A DNA stretch of 64,000 nt. Origin: Spiroplasma sp. SV19. GTDB lineage: Bacteria; Bacillota_I; Bacilli_A; Mycoplasmatales; Mycoplasmataceae. Positions 54,108 through 63,653 of this stretch are shown here, piece by piece (the stretch's first letter is position 1; every line of letters starts with the position of its first letter). The notes under the pieces are model-generated. The model did not search any database. It was not told the DNA's origin and saw nothing but the letters and a program-made list of their open reading frames with translations. The stretch lies in assembly GCF_030060925.1 (NCBI RefSeq), contig NZ_CP045455.1, positions 248,001 through 312,000 of the forward strand, written 5' to 3'. A program made the position numbers and the translations under genes.

Positions 54108-54778
54108 AATATCAGACTTCAGTTGCATGAGCAGGGTCAGGAAAACAACCTGTTGGTTTAACGCCGGAAAATTTTGTTAAGTTTTATCAATCAAATATGA
54201 AAATTTTTGAAGATACAAGTAAGGACTTAATTTTGGGAACTTTTAGTATTAATTTTAATAAAATAATTGTTGCTGGTTTACCACTGTTAGCAAGTGGTTT
54301 TAATGATAATAAACCATTAATGATTCAAATTAACATATCACAAAATGGTTTAACAACAAAATTAACTAGCTTCGGAAATATTATTGTTGCATTTCTTAAA
54401 TATTATAATGTTGATTTAAAATTATTAGGTTGAAGTACCTTTTATATTTCAAGAAGTTTATTTGATGAAGTCGAAAAACGCTGAAAAGGTAAAAATCTTG
54501 TAAATCTTGCAGATGTTTATAATAGACTTTTACAAGATTTTAAACAAAGTGATATTGCTAAAACTTTGCCAGATCTTGAATTATTTTCTCTGCAAAATTT
54601 TCGCTCTTATTGGGTAAAACTAGATTTTAACTATGCATCTACAGGAAGTCGTAGTTTTTCAATACAAAATGTTACTATGTGATGAAGTTTAGGCTTTAGT
54701 TTTGGACATTCAAAGCATAGTGCTATCGTATATACTGCATGAACATTCTGAAATCAAAAATTAGGTTTTTCTTCTTAA
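54108..54778 (+). pseudogene. Truncated 3' cassette of lipoprotein member C
   Basis: 224 codons matching the C-terminal end of the 47644 gene, from WAGSGKQPVGLTPENFVKFY to the stop, over 90 percent identical by eye. The similarity also extends about 50 nt past the stop. It has no promoter, ribosome site or signal peptide, and similarity ends sharply at about 54108. Changes include NFNKI retained, TSFYISKS to STFYISRS and GFVS to GFSS. It looks like a silent donor that could exchange sequence with the expressed gene. Confidence 0.8.
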
Positions 54779-54795
54779 ACTTAAGTAAGAATTGT

Positions 54796-55690
54796 TCAGA
54801 ACTTATAACTTTCTTTATTAAAGAAAAATAATTTGTTAATATTAGGATAGAGAAATTCACATTTAAATCGACTATGTTCGCTTTCTTTAACAGCATTATC
54901 TAATGGCGTTCCGACATTAGAGAAATCTAAGGTAATATTGTTATTGGCACAAAAATTTCTCATTTTTTGGCAGATATGTACGCTTGCTTGATCTAGGAGG
55001 AGGAGTAGACCATTTAGATCTTTTTTATTTTTCTTAATAGCTTTTTTAATTGTGTTTATTATTAAATTACTATCATTTTTTTGAATAAATAACTTGGCAT
55101 AATTTTCTATCATATAAATCCTGAATAGAACAGCGATAATAGATTTCCTTAGTAGTTTTTTGAATAATAAATGTTACATCTAATACTCATATTTTATTTT
55201 TTTTTGGTAAATTTTAAAATTACGATTTAATTGGTTTAATTCATAATTTTGTACAAAAATTGGTTGATCATTACTGGATTTAGATTTAATTTTTCTTTTT
55301 ATTTTGTAAAAACTTGGATATATATCATATTTTTGTTTAATTCGTTTGACAACTCCTTTGGACATATAGTTACCAGCAGGTTTTTCGGTAGTAGAAAACG
55401 AATTTAATTGTTCGTATTTTTGATGTTTTATTATTAAATTAGCACCTAGGGCATTGAAATTTTATTTTTGCATTTTTATTAGTTTTTGATATCTTGCTTC
55501 ATCTTTATACTCTAATTTTGTTGATTTTTTATATTGTAGTAATATGTTGATTTAGAAATATTGAGGAGTTTAAAAATCTTTCGTTTATTTAAAGAATATT
55601 TTTCAGTTAAGATTTTGATTGTTTTAATGGTTTCTTTTTGATTGATTTTAAACTCCGATATAGCTTTTTAATAAATCTATTTCCTCATCT
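54796..55690 (-). pseudogene. IS3-family transposase remnant
   Basis: On the minus strand, pieces of orfA/orfB survive in several frames. ETIKTIKILTEKYSLNKRKI (near 55560-55620) is the N-terminal part of orfB. SKGVVKRIKQKYDIYPSFYK follows. LLLLLDQASVHICQKMRNFC and GTPLDNAVKESEHSRFKCEF are the rve core. Stops and frameshifts break it. Its last codons run into the post-stop repeat of the lipoprotein cassette, so the IS 3' end is missing. Confidence 0.7.
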
Positions 55691-55816
55691 TTTTTAATTG
55701 ATTATGCAGTTTTATTTCAATTGATAATTTTTTTATATTTTATCATTATGAATAATGTGTCCGGATTTTTAGTAAGGAAGCACTTATATAAACATGATTA
55801 AACAAAGATGACCCTC

Positions 55817-55875
55817 TTGTTTTTTTTTTTTTTTTTTTTTAAATATAATAATAAATATAATAATTAAAATATAAA
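55817..55875 (+). promoter_or_regulatory. Poly-T promoter of lipoprotein gene B
   Basis: TTG, then T21 (55820-55840), then AAATATAATAATAAATATAA and ATAATTAAAATATAAA. Possible -10 boxes are TATAAT at 55844-55849 and TATAAA at 55870-55875. Compared with the promoters at 35459 and 47577 there is an extra AT-rich insert of about 15 nt. Confidence 0.6.
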
Positions 55876-55902
55876 TGTTTTTTACAAAAGGGGGATTTAA
55901 AA

Positions 55903-57468
55903 ATGAAAAAATTGTTAACGATTTTAACGAGTGCTGGTTTATTAGTACCAACGGTTAATAGCATTATTAGTTGTAATAGTCATCCAAAGCATGTTCCTGA
56001 TGATGATGCTGGAGAAGGTACAAATGATGTTGAAATTATCAATAAAATTATGAAAAAAGTAAAAGAAACTTTTAAAGCATGATGAGATAAAAAAGCAACA
56101 ATTGATATTAACACTTATCCTGATCAAATTACAAAATTTCAAGAATTAGTTGATAATGTAAAAAAACATGATAATTTAACCTTAGTAGGAAAAAAAATTA
56201 GTCAGTGACGTTTTCTTGATCAATTAGTAACTGGATTCAAAACAGAATTTGAAAATATTAATCGTGAAATTGCAAATGAATATTCTAATTTTTATTTGCA
56301 TACAATGCCATTATCAATTGAACCAAATGATATTATGTTTACGTTAAGTCATATTAATTTTGATAATTTAGCAAAATTACTTACCGTTAATAATAATAGT
56401 ATTATGGGAATTACAATTAATTTCAAGGTTTCATACCAAATTAAATTTAAAAACCTTGAACAACGTGATAGCATTGATGGTTTAGTTGTTATTTGCAATG
56501 ATATTGAAGCTTTAAACGGTATTCAGGAGGACCTTGAAAACTATTTTATTGCTTTTATTGATGAGCTTTTTAAAAAGAAAAACTATAATGCTGTTGCTAA
56601 ATCAAACATCAGTTTTGATAGAATATATGTTTCAAATACTGTTTGACCTCATATTGAGCAAGAATTAAGGGCAATAGGGATTGTATTTAAGGGTCGGATT
56701 GGGATGTGAAGAGTAGACTACAGTTATGATTATGATAGGGAGTTTCAACTCTATAATAGGATGCTTAAATCCAATTCGGTTTTACCGTGGGCTGGGGAAG
56801 GTTATAATGCTGAGAAATTAACACCCGAGAATTTTTTGGAATTTTATAAGCAAAATTATTTTAGCCCAAGGACTATACAAGATTATTATGTTAAGGGTAT
56901 TATGGCCTATTTTAGACCAGATACTTTAACAATTGAAAACCTACCATTTAAGAGCACAAGGATAGATTTAAAAAATAAGATTTATTTAATAAAAGAAAAA
57001 GCAAAAATTGATGAAGACTTAAATCAATTTGCGAAAACAACAATGCAGTTATGACAGTATTATCAAATTGAAACATACAATGACAAACTTGTTTTTAAAG
57101 TGAACCAAGATGATTTTGACAATTTAATAAAGACAGCTGTTTCTTTAAATAATACTGTCAGTTTTAATTTAAAACAAGTTTTTATAAAAGTTTTTAGTAT
57201 ATTTGTAAGTACATTAAACTCAACAGTGAATTTAAATAGTATTATTAGAATCGTTGATGGAAAAATCAATTTAATAAAAGAAACAAAATCATTTGCTTTT
57301 CAATTGTTTTGAAAACAAAGTAAAAGTGGATATTATTCAGAGGATAATGCAATCAATTTTGAATGAAGTAATTTTGCTTATAGTTTTTTCTTTGGACCAA
57401 GTTACAAAGAAACAAATACCGATAAAACTGATGAATTTTTACAAACAATTGAATTTAAAGTTGTTTAG
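55903..57468 (+). CDS. Lipoprotein family member B, intact
   Basis: 521 aa. MKKLLTILTSAGLLVPT leads to lipobox IISC near residue 24. Close paralogue of member A: DVEIINKIMKKVKETFKAWW, TLSHINFDNLAKL, LENYFIAFIDELFKKKN and the C-terminal EFLQTIEFKVV are shared. WAGEGYNAEKLTPENF links it also to member C. The segment after residue 245 differs most from A. AAAGGGGGA precedes the ATG, whose A6 tract keeps the frame. Probably an exposed surface lipoprotein; function unknown. Confidence 0.82.
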
Positions 57469-57524
57469 GTTGAAAGATAAATTGTAAAACATTTGGTACT
57501 TATGATTAAAATCATAAGACAATA

Positions 57525-57614
57525 ATTGATATTAAAGAATATGTTAAATTTTATAATTATGAAAGAATTCATTCAAAATGGGATAATAGTCCAATGCCAT
57601 TAATAATAAAATAA
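57525..57614 (+). pseudogene. IS3-type transposase C-terminal fragment
   Basis: Reads IDIKEYVKFYNYERIHSKWD then NSPMP before a stop. This is the characteristic rve_3 tail of IS3/IS150 transposases (YN..RIH). It is the segment missing from the remnant at 54796, but on the opposite strand. The 57469-57846 gap otherwise holds the repeat at 57681 and an AAAAGAC/GTCTTTT hairpin near 57654-57672. Confidence 0.6.
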
Positions 57615-57680
57615 TTGTGACAAAAATGGGAGCAGTGATCTTAAAAAAATAAGAAAAAGACGTTTAGTCTTTTGTTTGAG

Positions 57681-57743
57681 GGGATAATTGTTGTTATCCC
57701 GAATAAAATTTATTGTTAAAAGTTCCAATTATTTCTTACCATC
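57681..57743 (+). repeat. 63-bp direct repeat, copy 2
   Basis: Same orientation as 35370-35432, differing at two positions by eye. It lies just downstream of lipoprotein gene B, while copy 1 lies just upstream of lipoprotein gene A, so the two copies bracket about 22.3 kb. Confidence 0.85.
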
Positions 57744-57846
57744 TCTAAAAATTTTATATATCAAAGCGGTAGTTTTATTCCTTAATTTGTGATATAATTT
57801 ATTAGTAAATTAAATACATAGGTTATATTTATAGGGGAGCAATCGT

Positions 57847-58590
57847 ATGAAAAAAGATATGATAATTTTATCAGCTGAGGACTTCTTAGATTTAGAACCT
57901 GATGAGAATATTCGTAAAGTTCGTCATGATGCAGAATATCAATTTGATTATGAAAGTTGAAAAACAGTTCTTTATTCATCGGGAAAATTGAAATTTATTC
58001 TTCGTTATGTTCAAGCAATTTTTCGTTGAATGAATGATGTAACTGATTTATCAGGTATAACAATTAGTATTAGTGCTATTATTGTTGATAAATTTAATTT
58101 TTCATTATTTAAAAATCAACAACATTTATTTAATTGTAGTTTATCAACGAACTTTTATTTAATTTCTGAATCAGAGTGAGCTGAGAGAATTACAGAAGCA
58201 CATGCTTCAAATTATGATTTAGTAAAAAATCAATTAGTACATGATCCATTAGAAATGAATCATTGGGTTGGTGAAGAAGGTTTTGGAAAATTTATTAATA
58301 TGTTATTAATGTTAATTCGTAATTCCGAAAAAATTGATCCCTTAGCATTACCAATTCAATGAATAATTGAATTCAAAGATAATAATTTAACAATGTCGCG
58401 AATTAGAATGCAAATTTCATCATTACAAAACCGAACTGCACCAGAAAATGAATTTATTGTTGATCGAACAAAAGAAAGTATTGAAAATAAAAAGGTTGAT
58501 GGTGAAACTGAACCATCATTAAATGGAGCAAAGAAAGAAGATAGTGATGATATTGCTTCTTGAAATAAATATTATAAAGAAGATGCTTAA
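57847..58590 (+). CDS. Hypothetical cytoplasmic protein
   Basis: 247 aa, no signal or membrane helix. Acidic start (ILSAEDFLDLEPDENIRKV), a middle with ISISAIIVDKFNFSLF and HDPLEMNHWVGEEGFGKFIN, and a charged, probably disordered tail from about residue 205. Six TGA codons are Trp, so it is fragmented under the standard code. AGGGGAGC lies 8 nt before the ATG, and TATAAT at 57793-57798 is the likely -10. No family recognised. It is monocistronic. Confidence 0.7.
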
Positions 58591-58595
58591 TAATT

Positions 58596-58637
58596 AAAAC
58601 AGGTTTAAGTTGTTCCAACTTAAACCTGTTTTTTTAT
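58596..58637 (+). terminator. Strong terminator
   Basis: AAAACAGGTTTAAGTTG (58596-58612), loop TTC, CAACTTAAACCTGTTTT (58616-58632), then T: a perfect 17-bp stem. Confidence 0.9.
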
Positions 58638-58722
58638 TGTTTATATTATTTTAGTAAAAAATTTTTCAAATTTATATCTAAAAATCTTATTTTTTTGTTA
58701 AGAATCTTATTTAATTAAAAGA

Positions 58723-58748
58723 AGCAGATTAAAATCTGCTCAGGAGGA
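58723..58748 (+). promoter_or_regulatory. Leader hairpin abutting a ribosome site
   Basis: AGCAGAT (58723-58729), loop TAAA, ATCTGCT (58734-58740), directly followed by CAGGAGG. No T run follows, so it is not a terminator. It could be an operator dyad for RpiR or control translation. A repeated AATCTTATTT stands upstream (58683 and 58703). Confidence 0.5.
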
Positions 58749-58753
58749 CAAAT

Positions 58754-58888
58754 ATGAACAAATTATTAAACATTTTAGTTCAAACAATTGTTGCATTAGC
58801 CCCAGAAATAGTAGGTAGTAATAGTATATCAAGTCATATTTACCAAACTATAAAAATAATAATGAGGACCAACAATAATGCTACTTAA
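58754..58888 (+). CDS. Short leader-like peptide upstream of rpiR
   Basis: 44 aa (MNKLLNILVQTIVALAPEIV...), with the best ribosome site of the operon (AGGAGG, 5 nt before the ATG). It overlaps the rpiR start by 11 nt. The N-terminus looks like a truncated signal peptide. It is either a remnant of a lost secreted protein or a translated leader that couples translation into rpiR. Not recognised. Confidence 0.4.
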   Translation: MNKLLNILVQTIVALAPEIVGSNSISSHIYQTIKIIMRTNNNAT

Positions 58889-59717
58889 TAAATTGCGATT
58901 GCACTTTAATGAATTAACCAAAACAGAGCAACAAATTGCTGATTATATTTTAAATAATTTTACTGCTTTTAGTAATATGACATTAAAAGAGTTAGCAAGT
59001 AAATTTCATGTTAGTTTGTCAACAATTACCCGATTGTTTCAAAAAATAGGAATTAATGGTTTTAAGGCGGCAAAAAATGAGCTCTTTGCAATTGATAGTG
59101 ATTTTTTAGTAACAACTTTACAACCAGTTGCTCGTTTATACAAAAATACTTTATGTGAAGGAATTATTCATTCTTTAAATGCCTTGGATTTTAATAAAAT
59201 TAATGATGTAGCAATGACAATGTATGAAACTAAAAAAATAGTTATTTTTGCAACTGGCAATAGTAAAATCTTGGGACAGTTCTTTTACTTTCAACTATTA
59301 TATTTTCAGTTTGATGTTACGTTAATATCATCATTATATGATGAAAAAGGTTTTAATCTTGATCAAAATACCGTTGTCTTAATTTTAACAATTGGGGGCA
59401 GAAATATTAAGGTCCAGCGTTATTTAACATTAATTAAAAACAAACCTGTTATGTTAAAAATAATTGTTTCATCCTCAAATGTTTTTGTTGATAAGGATTC
59501 ATTAGATTATCACTTTCATGGCAAGGTGATTGATGAAACCCAATTAGATACTGATATTTTTCCAATGAATGGTAAATACATTGTGCAAATTATTTTAGAT
59601 CAAATTATTGAACAAATTGGGTTACAGGTTAAAGAGTTAGATAAAGAATATTGACAAAAGATTAAGACAAAACGAATTACTACTAAAACAAATATTAAGC
59701 AAAATAAAAACAATTAA
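58878..59717 (+). CDS. RpiR-family transcriptional regulator
   Basis: 279 aa. The N-terminal HTH_6 domain is typical: LTKTEQQIADYILNNF, then MTLKELASKFHVSLSTITRL. The SIS sugar-phosphate-binding domain follows (IVIFATGNSKILGQFF near 118). A basic Lys/Asn tail ends the protein. The start ATG 58878 follows AATGAGGACC. It stands directly before a PTS EIICB gene and probably senses its phosphosugar product. One TGA (59652) is Trp; the true stop is 59715-59717. Confidence 0.9.
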
Positions 59718-59738
59718 TTGCAAAATTAATTGTTTTTT
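59711..59738 (+). terminator. Terminator or attenuator between rpiR and the PTS gene
   Basis: CAATTAAT (59711-59718), loop TGCAAA, ATTAATTG (59725-59732), TTTTTT. The left arm overlaps the rpiR stop. It may reduce read-through into the EIICB gene. Confidence 0.6.
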
Positions 59739-59772
59739 AATTTACTAAAATAAGAATAGGAGGTATTAAAAA

Positions 59773-61392
59773 ATGAACACAATAAAAAATAAGGCAATTT
59801 GAAATATAACGAAGATGTTTCTTGGTAAAATAAGACGAAGTTTAGAAACTTTTGGCCGTGCCATTATTGTTCCGGTTTCGATCATTCCGTTATTGGCATT
59901 AATTGGTGCCATTGGTTATGCAATGCAATCAATTTCCTTACATTTTAATACGTATACAGGAACGTTAAAAACGGTTGCTGATGCGATTAAAGATATTGGA
60001 ATGATTGCCATTACCAATATTGATTTTTTAATTGCCGTTGGTCTAGCTGCGGGTTTAGCAAAAGAGGAAAAACTTGCAGCAGGATTATCAGGTTTATTAA
60101 GTTTAGCGGCATTATATTTTTCATCATCATTTATGATTGGATTATTAAATCCAACGTGATTAAAACAACCGCAAATGTATGGTTTAATAACTCGATTTGG
60201 TAAAATAGGTTTTAATTATAATGCATTTGGTGGTATGATTGCTGGGTTAATTGGTTATGTAATTCATAAGTATACTTATCGAATTAAGTTTCCAATGTGA
60301 TTAAGTTTTTTTGGAGGGCCGCGATTTTCACCAGTTGCTGCAACACTTGTGGCATGATTGTTGGGAATGTTATTAGCCTTAATTTGAATTCCAATTTCAG
60401 CGGGTTTAGTCTCTGTGGGAAAATCATGAGCAGCAATGGGAGCAGGAGGCCCCTTCTTATATGGTTTTACTAATCGACTATTAATTCCGTTTGGTTTACA
60501 CCAAGTTGTTAATTATTTCTTATATTACACTGCTGTTGGAGCAGTATATCAAAATGTAGCAGGAGTTGAAATTCAAGGAATTTATAATGTAGCTTTAGCA
60601 AAATTAGGGGATGGGTTATTAATTACGGCAAAAGATACTTGAATTGTTAATGGTACATTTCCAACTAATATGTTTGCTTTACCAGCTGCCGCATTAGCAA
60701 TGTATTTTATGATTCCAAAACAAAATCGTAAGGTGGCAGGTTCAGTCCTAATTGCTGCGGCATTATCAAGTTTCTTAGCGGGAGTGACAGAACCAATTGA
60801 GTTTAGTTTTTTGTTTGCATCACCATGTTTATATTTGATTCATACAATATTTACTGGGATAACTTATTTAACAATGTATCTTGCTGGTTTTGCCCAAATT
60901 TCAACACGTGGAAGTGGTATTGTAACTTGAATTGTTGTTAATGCTTTAAATGTAACAAGAATCGAACGTGTGTGAGGATTATTTATTGTTGGTCCTTGTG
61001 TAGCAGGACTTTACTTTGGAACATTTTATGGGATGATTAAGTATTTTGATTTTAAAACACCTGGTCGTGAAGGAAAAGCCGTTACATTACCAACAAAAAA
61101 AGAAGCATTAAAACAAGATAATACTAATAATGGAAATGGATTACTGCCATTGTCGCAAGCAGAAATGATAATTAAAGCATATGGTGGTGTTGAAAATATT
61201 CTTACTTTTGCTAATTGTATTAGTCGATTAAGAGTGGTTGTGAAAGATAAAACATTATTTAATGAAGAGTTGGCAAAAGCGGCAGGGGCTTTTGGATTTA
61301 AATATAATGAAACTGAAATTCATAGTATTTTTGGACCGAAAGTTGTGAATATTGCTAGCGATGTTAAAAAAATTCTAGAAATTAAAGATTAA
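59773..61392 (+). CDS. PTS EIICB, glucose/N-acetylglucosamine family
   Basis: 539 aa. EIIC comes first (FGRAIIVPVSIIPLLALIGA at the start, RLLIPFGLHQVVNYF near 240, FLAGVTEPIEFSFLF near 335). A linker rich in Lys and Asn leads to EIIB near residue 455. FANCISRLRVVVKD holds the phospho-Cys. The NRLLIPFGLHQ and GVTEPIEFSF motifs are those of the Glc/GlcNAc branch. Sugar specificity cannot be fixed, though the RpiR neighbour is compatible with an amino sugar. AGGAGGT precedes the ATG. Confidence 0.88.
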
Positions 61393-61899
61393 ATGAAAAT
61401 CATTGATAATTTATATCTTGGTGATCAATTTTCACAACCAAATAACATTGATTATGTTTTAAAAGCAACAGATATCTCTTACAATTTTTCGTATTATGAT
61501 GAAATTAAGTATCCAAATTTTAAAAAAACTCCAACTACTTTAATTTTAAATTTAGATGATGGTTATTTTATTGATGATATTAATAAATATGCAATTATTG
61601 CAGGTTTAAAATTTATTAATTACAATATTAATAAAGGAAAAATATATGTTCATTGTCAACGTGGTGTTTCGCGCAGTGCTAGTTTAGTTTTTATGTATTT
61701 AGTTCTAAACAATAAATTATCACAAGATAACTTTTTTAAAGCAATAACTTTATATTTACAAAATTTTTATCCGAATATGAGTGTGAATGAAGGAATATAT
61801 CAATTTATTTTTCAGAACTATCCTTATTTGCATTTTCGTGAACAAATGAATTGATCTTGAGAAACTCTTGGTAATTTCCGAGGAAAAGAAAATGAATAA
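61393..61899 (+). CDS. Dual-specificity protein phosphatase (second of two)
   Basis: 168 aa. The ATG follows the EIICB stop without a gap. P-loop HCQRGVSRSAS has Cys 88 and Arg 94; the acid loop is likely NLDDGY. The N-terminus KIIDNLYLGDQFS matches that of the paralogue at 18865, and both share IYVHC, RSAS and FMYLV. Two TGA codons near the end code for Trp, giving a tail WSWETLGNFRGKENE. Its place in a PTS operon and just before an MreB-like gene is unusual. Confidence 0.85.
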
Positions 61900-62713
61900 A
61901 TTAGAGGCAATAATTATTAATGATACTTTAACGGTTTTTATTAAACATAAAGTATTATTTAAAATCCCATTATATGTTATTTATGATTTAAAAACAAATG
62001 AAGTGCTTGGAGTGGGTGATACTAGTCAACAATTTCTACGACAGAAGGGATATAATGTTCGGATTGTTAAAATTATGGATGATTCAAGAATAGCCGATGA
62101 AACTGTTTGCTTATTATATTTTCAATATGTTTTAAAAAAATATATTAAGAATAATCATTTAGTATTTTGATATCCATTTTTGTTAGAAGACAAAATTAAA
62201 GCATTAATGTTGAAAATTCCAGAAATTGATTTTTGTAAAAATGACAATTTAATTACACCAATTTGAGATAATCATTATCAAGCAATGATTTGGTGACAAG
62301 AACAAAAATCTTATTTATTTATCCGTCAAGAGAAAAAAATAATAATGGAAAAATTTTTCTGTGGAGAAGATTGATTGTTTAAACATTTAAGTAAAACTTT
62401 AATGCAAAAATATCAAATCTTATTAAGCACCAAAGCAATCAATGATATTATTTGTCAATTAATTAATTTTAATATATTACAGCAAATTAAAATTATTGGG
62501 AAAAATAACCTTAATTTTAAGAAAACAATTATTTTAACTAATTATGTTGAAATTTATCAAATATTTGTGTCACCATTACATGAAATAGTGAATGATTTAA
62601 AATGCCAAAAAAATGATTTTTTTGTTGTAACTACTAATAGTAAATTTAATGTTATTATACAAAGGTTTTTCGGTGAAAAAGGAATTACAGTAAAACAGAT
62701 TGGAGGAGAATAA
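61892..62713 (+). CDS. Degenerate MreB-like (actin-fold) protein
   Basis: 273 aa against about 345 for MreB. The segment YVIYDLKTNEVLGVGDTSQQ continuing to DDSRIADETVCLLYFQYVLK aligns with MreB subdomain IB (GKVLAVGDEA ... DGVIADFDVTEAMLKYFI). LSKTLMQKYQILLSTKAIND aligns with the MreB segment around IRRKYNLLIGERTAE. The phosphate-1 loop (DLGTANT) is replaced by IINDTLT, and the phosphate-2 DxGGGT region is missing, so ATP binding is probably lost. The start ATG 61892 overlaps the phosphatase gene by 8 nt. Family call is my alignment by eye. Confidence 0.6.
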
Positions 62714-62714
62714 A

Positions 62715-62933
62715 GTGATAGTGTTTATTATTGTTTGGACAATTTTAATAGTTATTTGTTGTTTGATTGGTGCTTTACTGCTTTATTTTAAAAATAAGAA
62801 TAAAAATTTAATTATCAACAATTCATCAACAATTTTCGGAACATTAAAAAGTAATTTACACTGAGTATTTTTTGGAACAGCAATGGTTTTATTTTTAATA
62901 TTAAGTTGAAGAATTATTACTTCTTTATTTTAA
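62715..62933 (+). CDS. Small two-helix membrane protein, SecG-like
   Basis: 72 aa starting at GTG 62715, with GGAGGAG 6 nt upstream. Helices at about 2-24 and 50-71 flank a polar loop with NNSSTIFGTLKSN. This resembles the SecG pattern (loop with LFG, then second helix), the small subunit of the Sec translocon. Two TGA codons are Trp. Size, topology and the loop support SecG, but the similarity is weak. It directly follows the MreB-like gene. Confidence 0.45.
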
Positions 62934-62936
62934 AAG

Positions 62937-62967
62937 AAAAAATTAAGTAAATTTACTTAATTTTTTT
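62937..62967 (+). terminator. Terminator of the PTS/MreB-like operon
   Basis: AAAAAATTAAGTAAA (62937-62951) and its complement 62952-62966 form a near-perfect palindrome ending in a T run. Confidence 0.8.
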
Positions 62968-63088
62968 ATTTTGTTTAATTGTCAACAAATCTAGTATTAT
63001 GCTAATTAACTAAAAGCCACTTTAACAAAATTTAAGATTTTGTTTATTTAAATTTTAGGCCAAATAATTATTTTATAGTTTTTTAATA

Positions 63089-63145
63089 AAATATCTATAA
63101 ATAAAGTTATAGTTTTATTGAACCTTTCCTTATTTATAGATATTT
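63089..63145 (-). terminator. Hairpin downstream of the minus-strand gene
   Basis: AAATATCTATAAATAA (63089-63104) is the complement of 63130-63145, with a 25-nt loop. It lies just past the stop of the 63161 gene; only a weak T run follows on the minus strand. Confidence 0.5.
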
Positions 63146-63160
63146 CATTTTGATATTATT

Positions 63161-63653
63161 TTATACTGTTCCTCAAAAATGAGGGTAAGTTGCAGATCAA
63201 TCTGTTTTACTGTTAAATGCTGCGAATCTAAAATTATAAGTTCCATCATAACCTTTATAGTATTGTAAAGCTATTCGAGAAGTAGCTTGTGCCAATCCCA
63301 AGTGTCATTCATTATTGAAGATTGTAATTTCGTTATAATTTTTAAAATTATCGCTAACAGGAGCATCTGACATATCTCAGTGTTGTGTTTGTAATTTTGA
63401 GTTGTAAAAATGTTGTGAACCTCATACACCATTAATAGATGAATTAGTACGATTAAATTCAGTTAATGTTCCTTGATTTGTTCCTCCAAAATAGTAACTA
63501 TCATTGCTGTTTTCATCAAAATCATAATAATTAAGTTTTAAATTACTTGTTTTTACTAATTCATTTTGGTTTTTGTTAATAATATTTGCTATACTACTAG
63601 CTCCAGCACTTGCGCTGGCTGCTGTTAACATTTAATATTAATAGTTTTTTCAT
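63161..63653 (-). pseudogene. Secreted protein gene frameshifted in its signal peptide
   Basis: AAGGAGG and ATG 63653 start a signal peptide (MKKLLIL), but the frame then shifts by one base (an extra A in ATTAAATG) and ends early. The body is open from ATG 63631 (MLTAASASAGASSIANIINK) to the stop at 63161. The mature part of about 140 residues is aromatic- and Asn-rich (YYFGGTNQG, NEWHLGLAQATSRIALQYY). Internal start at 63631 is possible but has no ribosome site and a weak signal. No family recognised. Confidence 0.6.
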
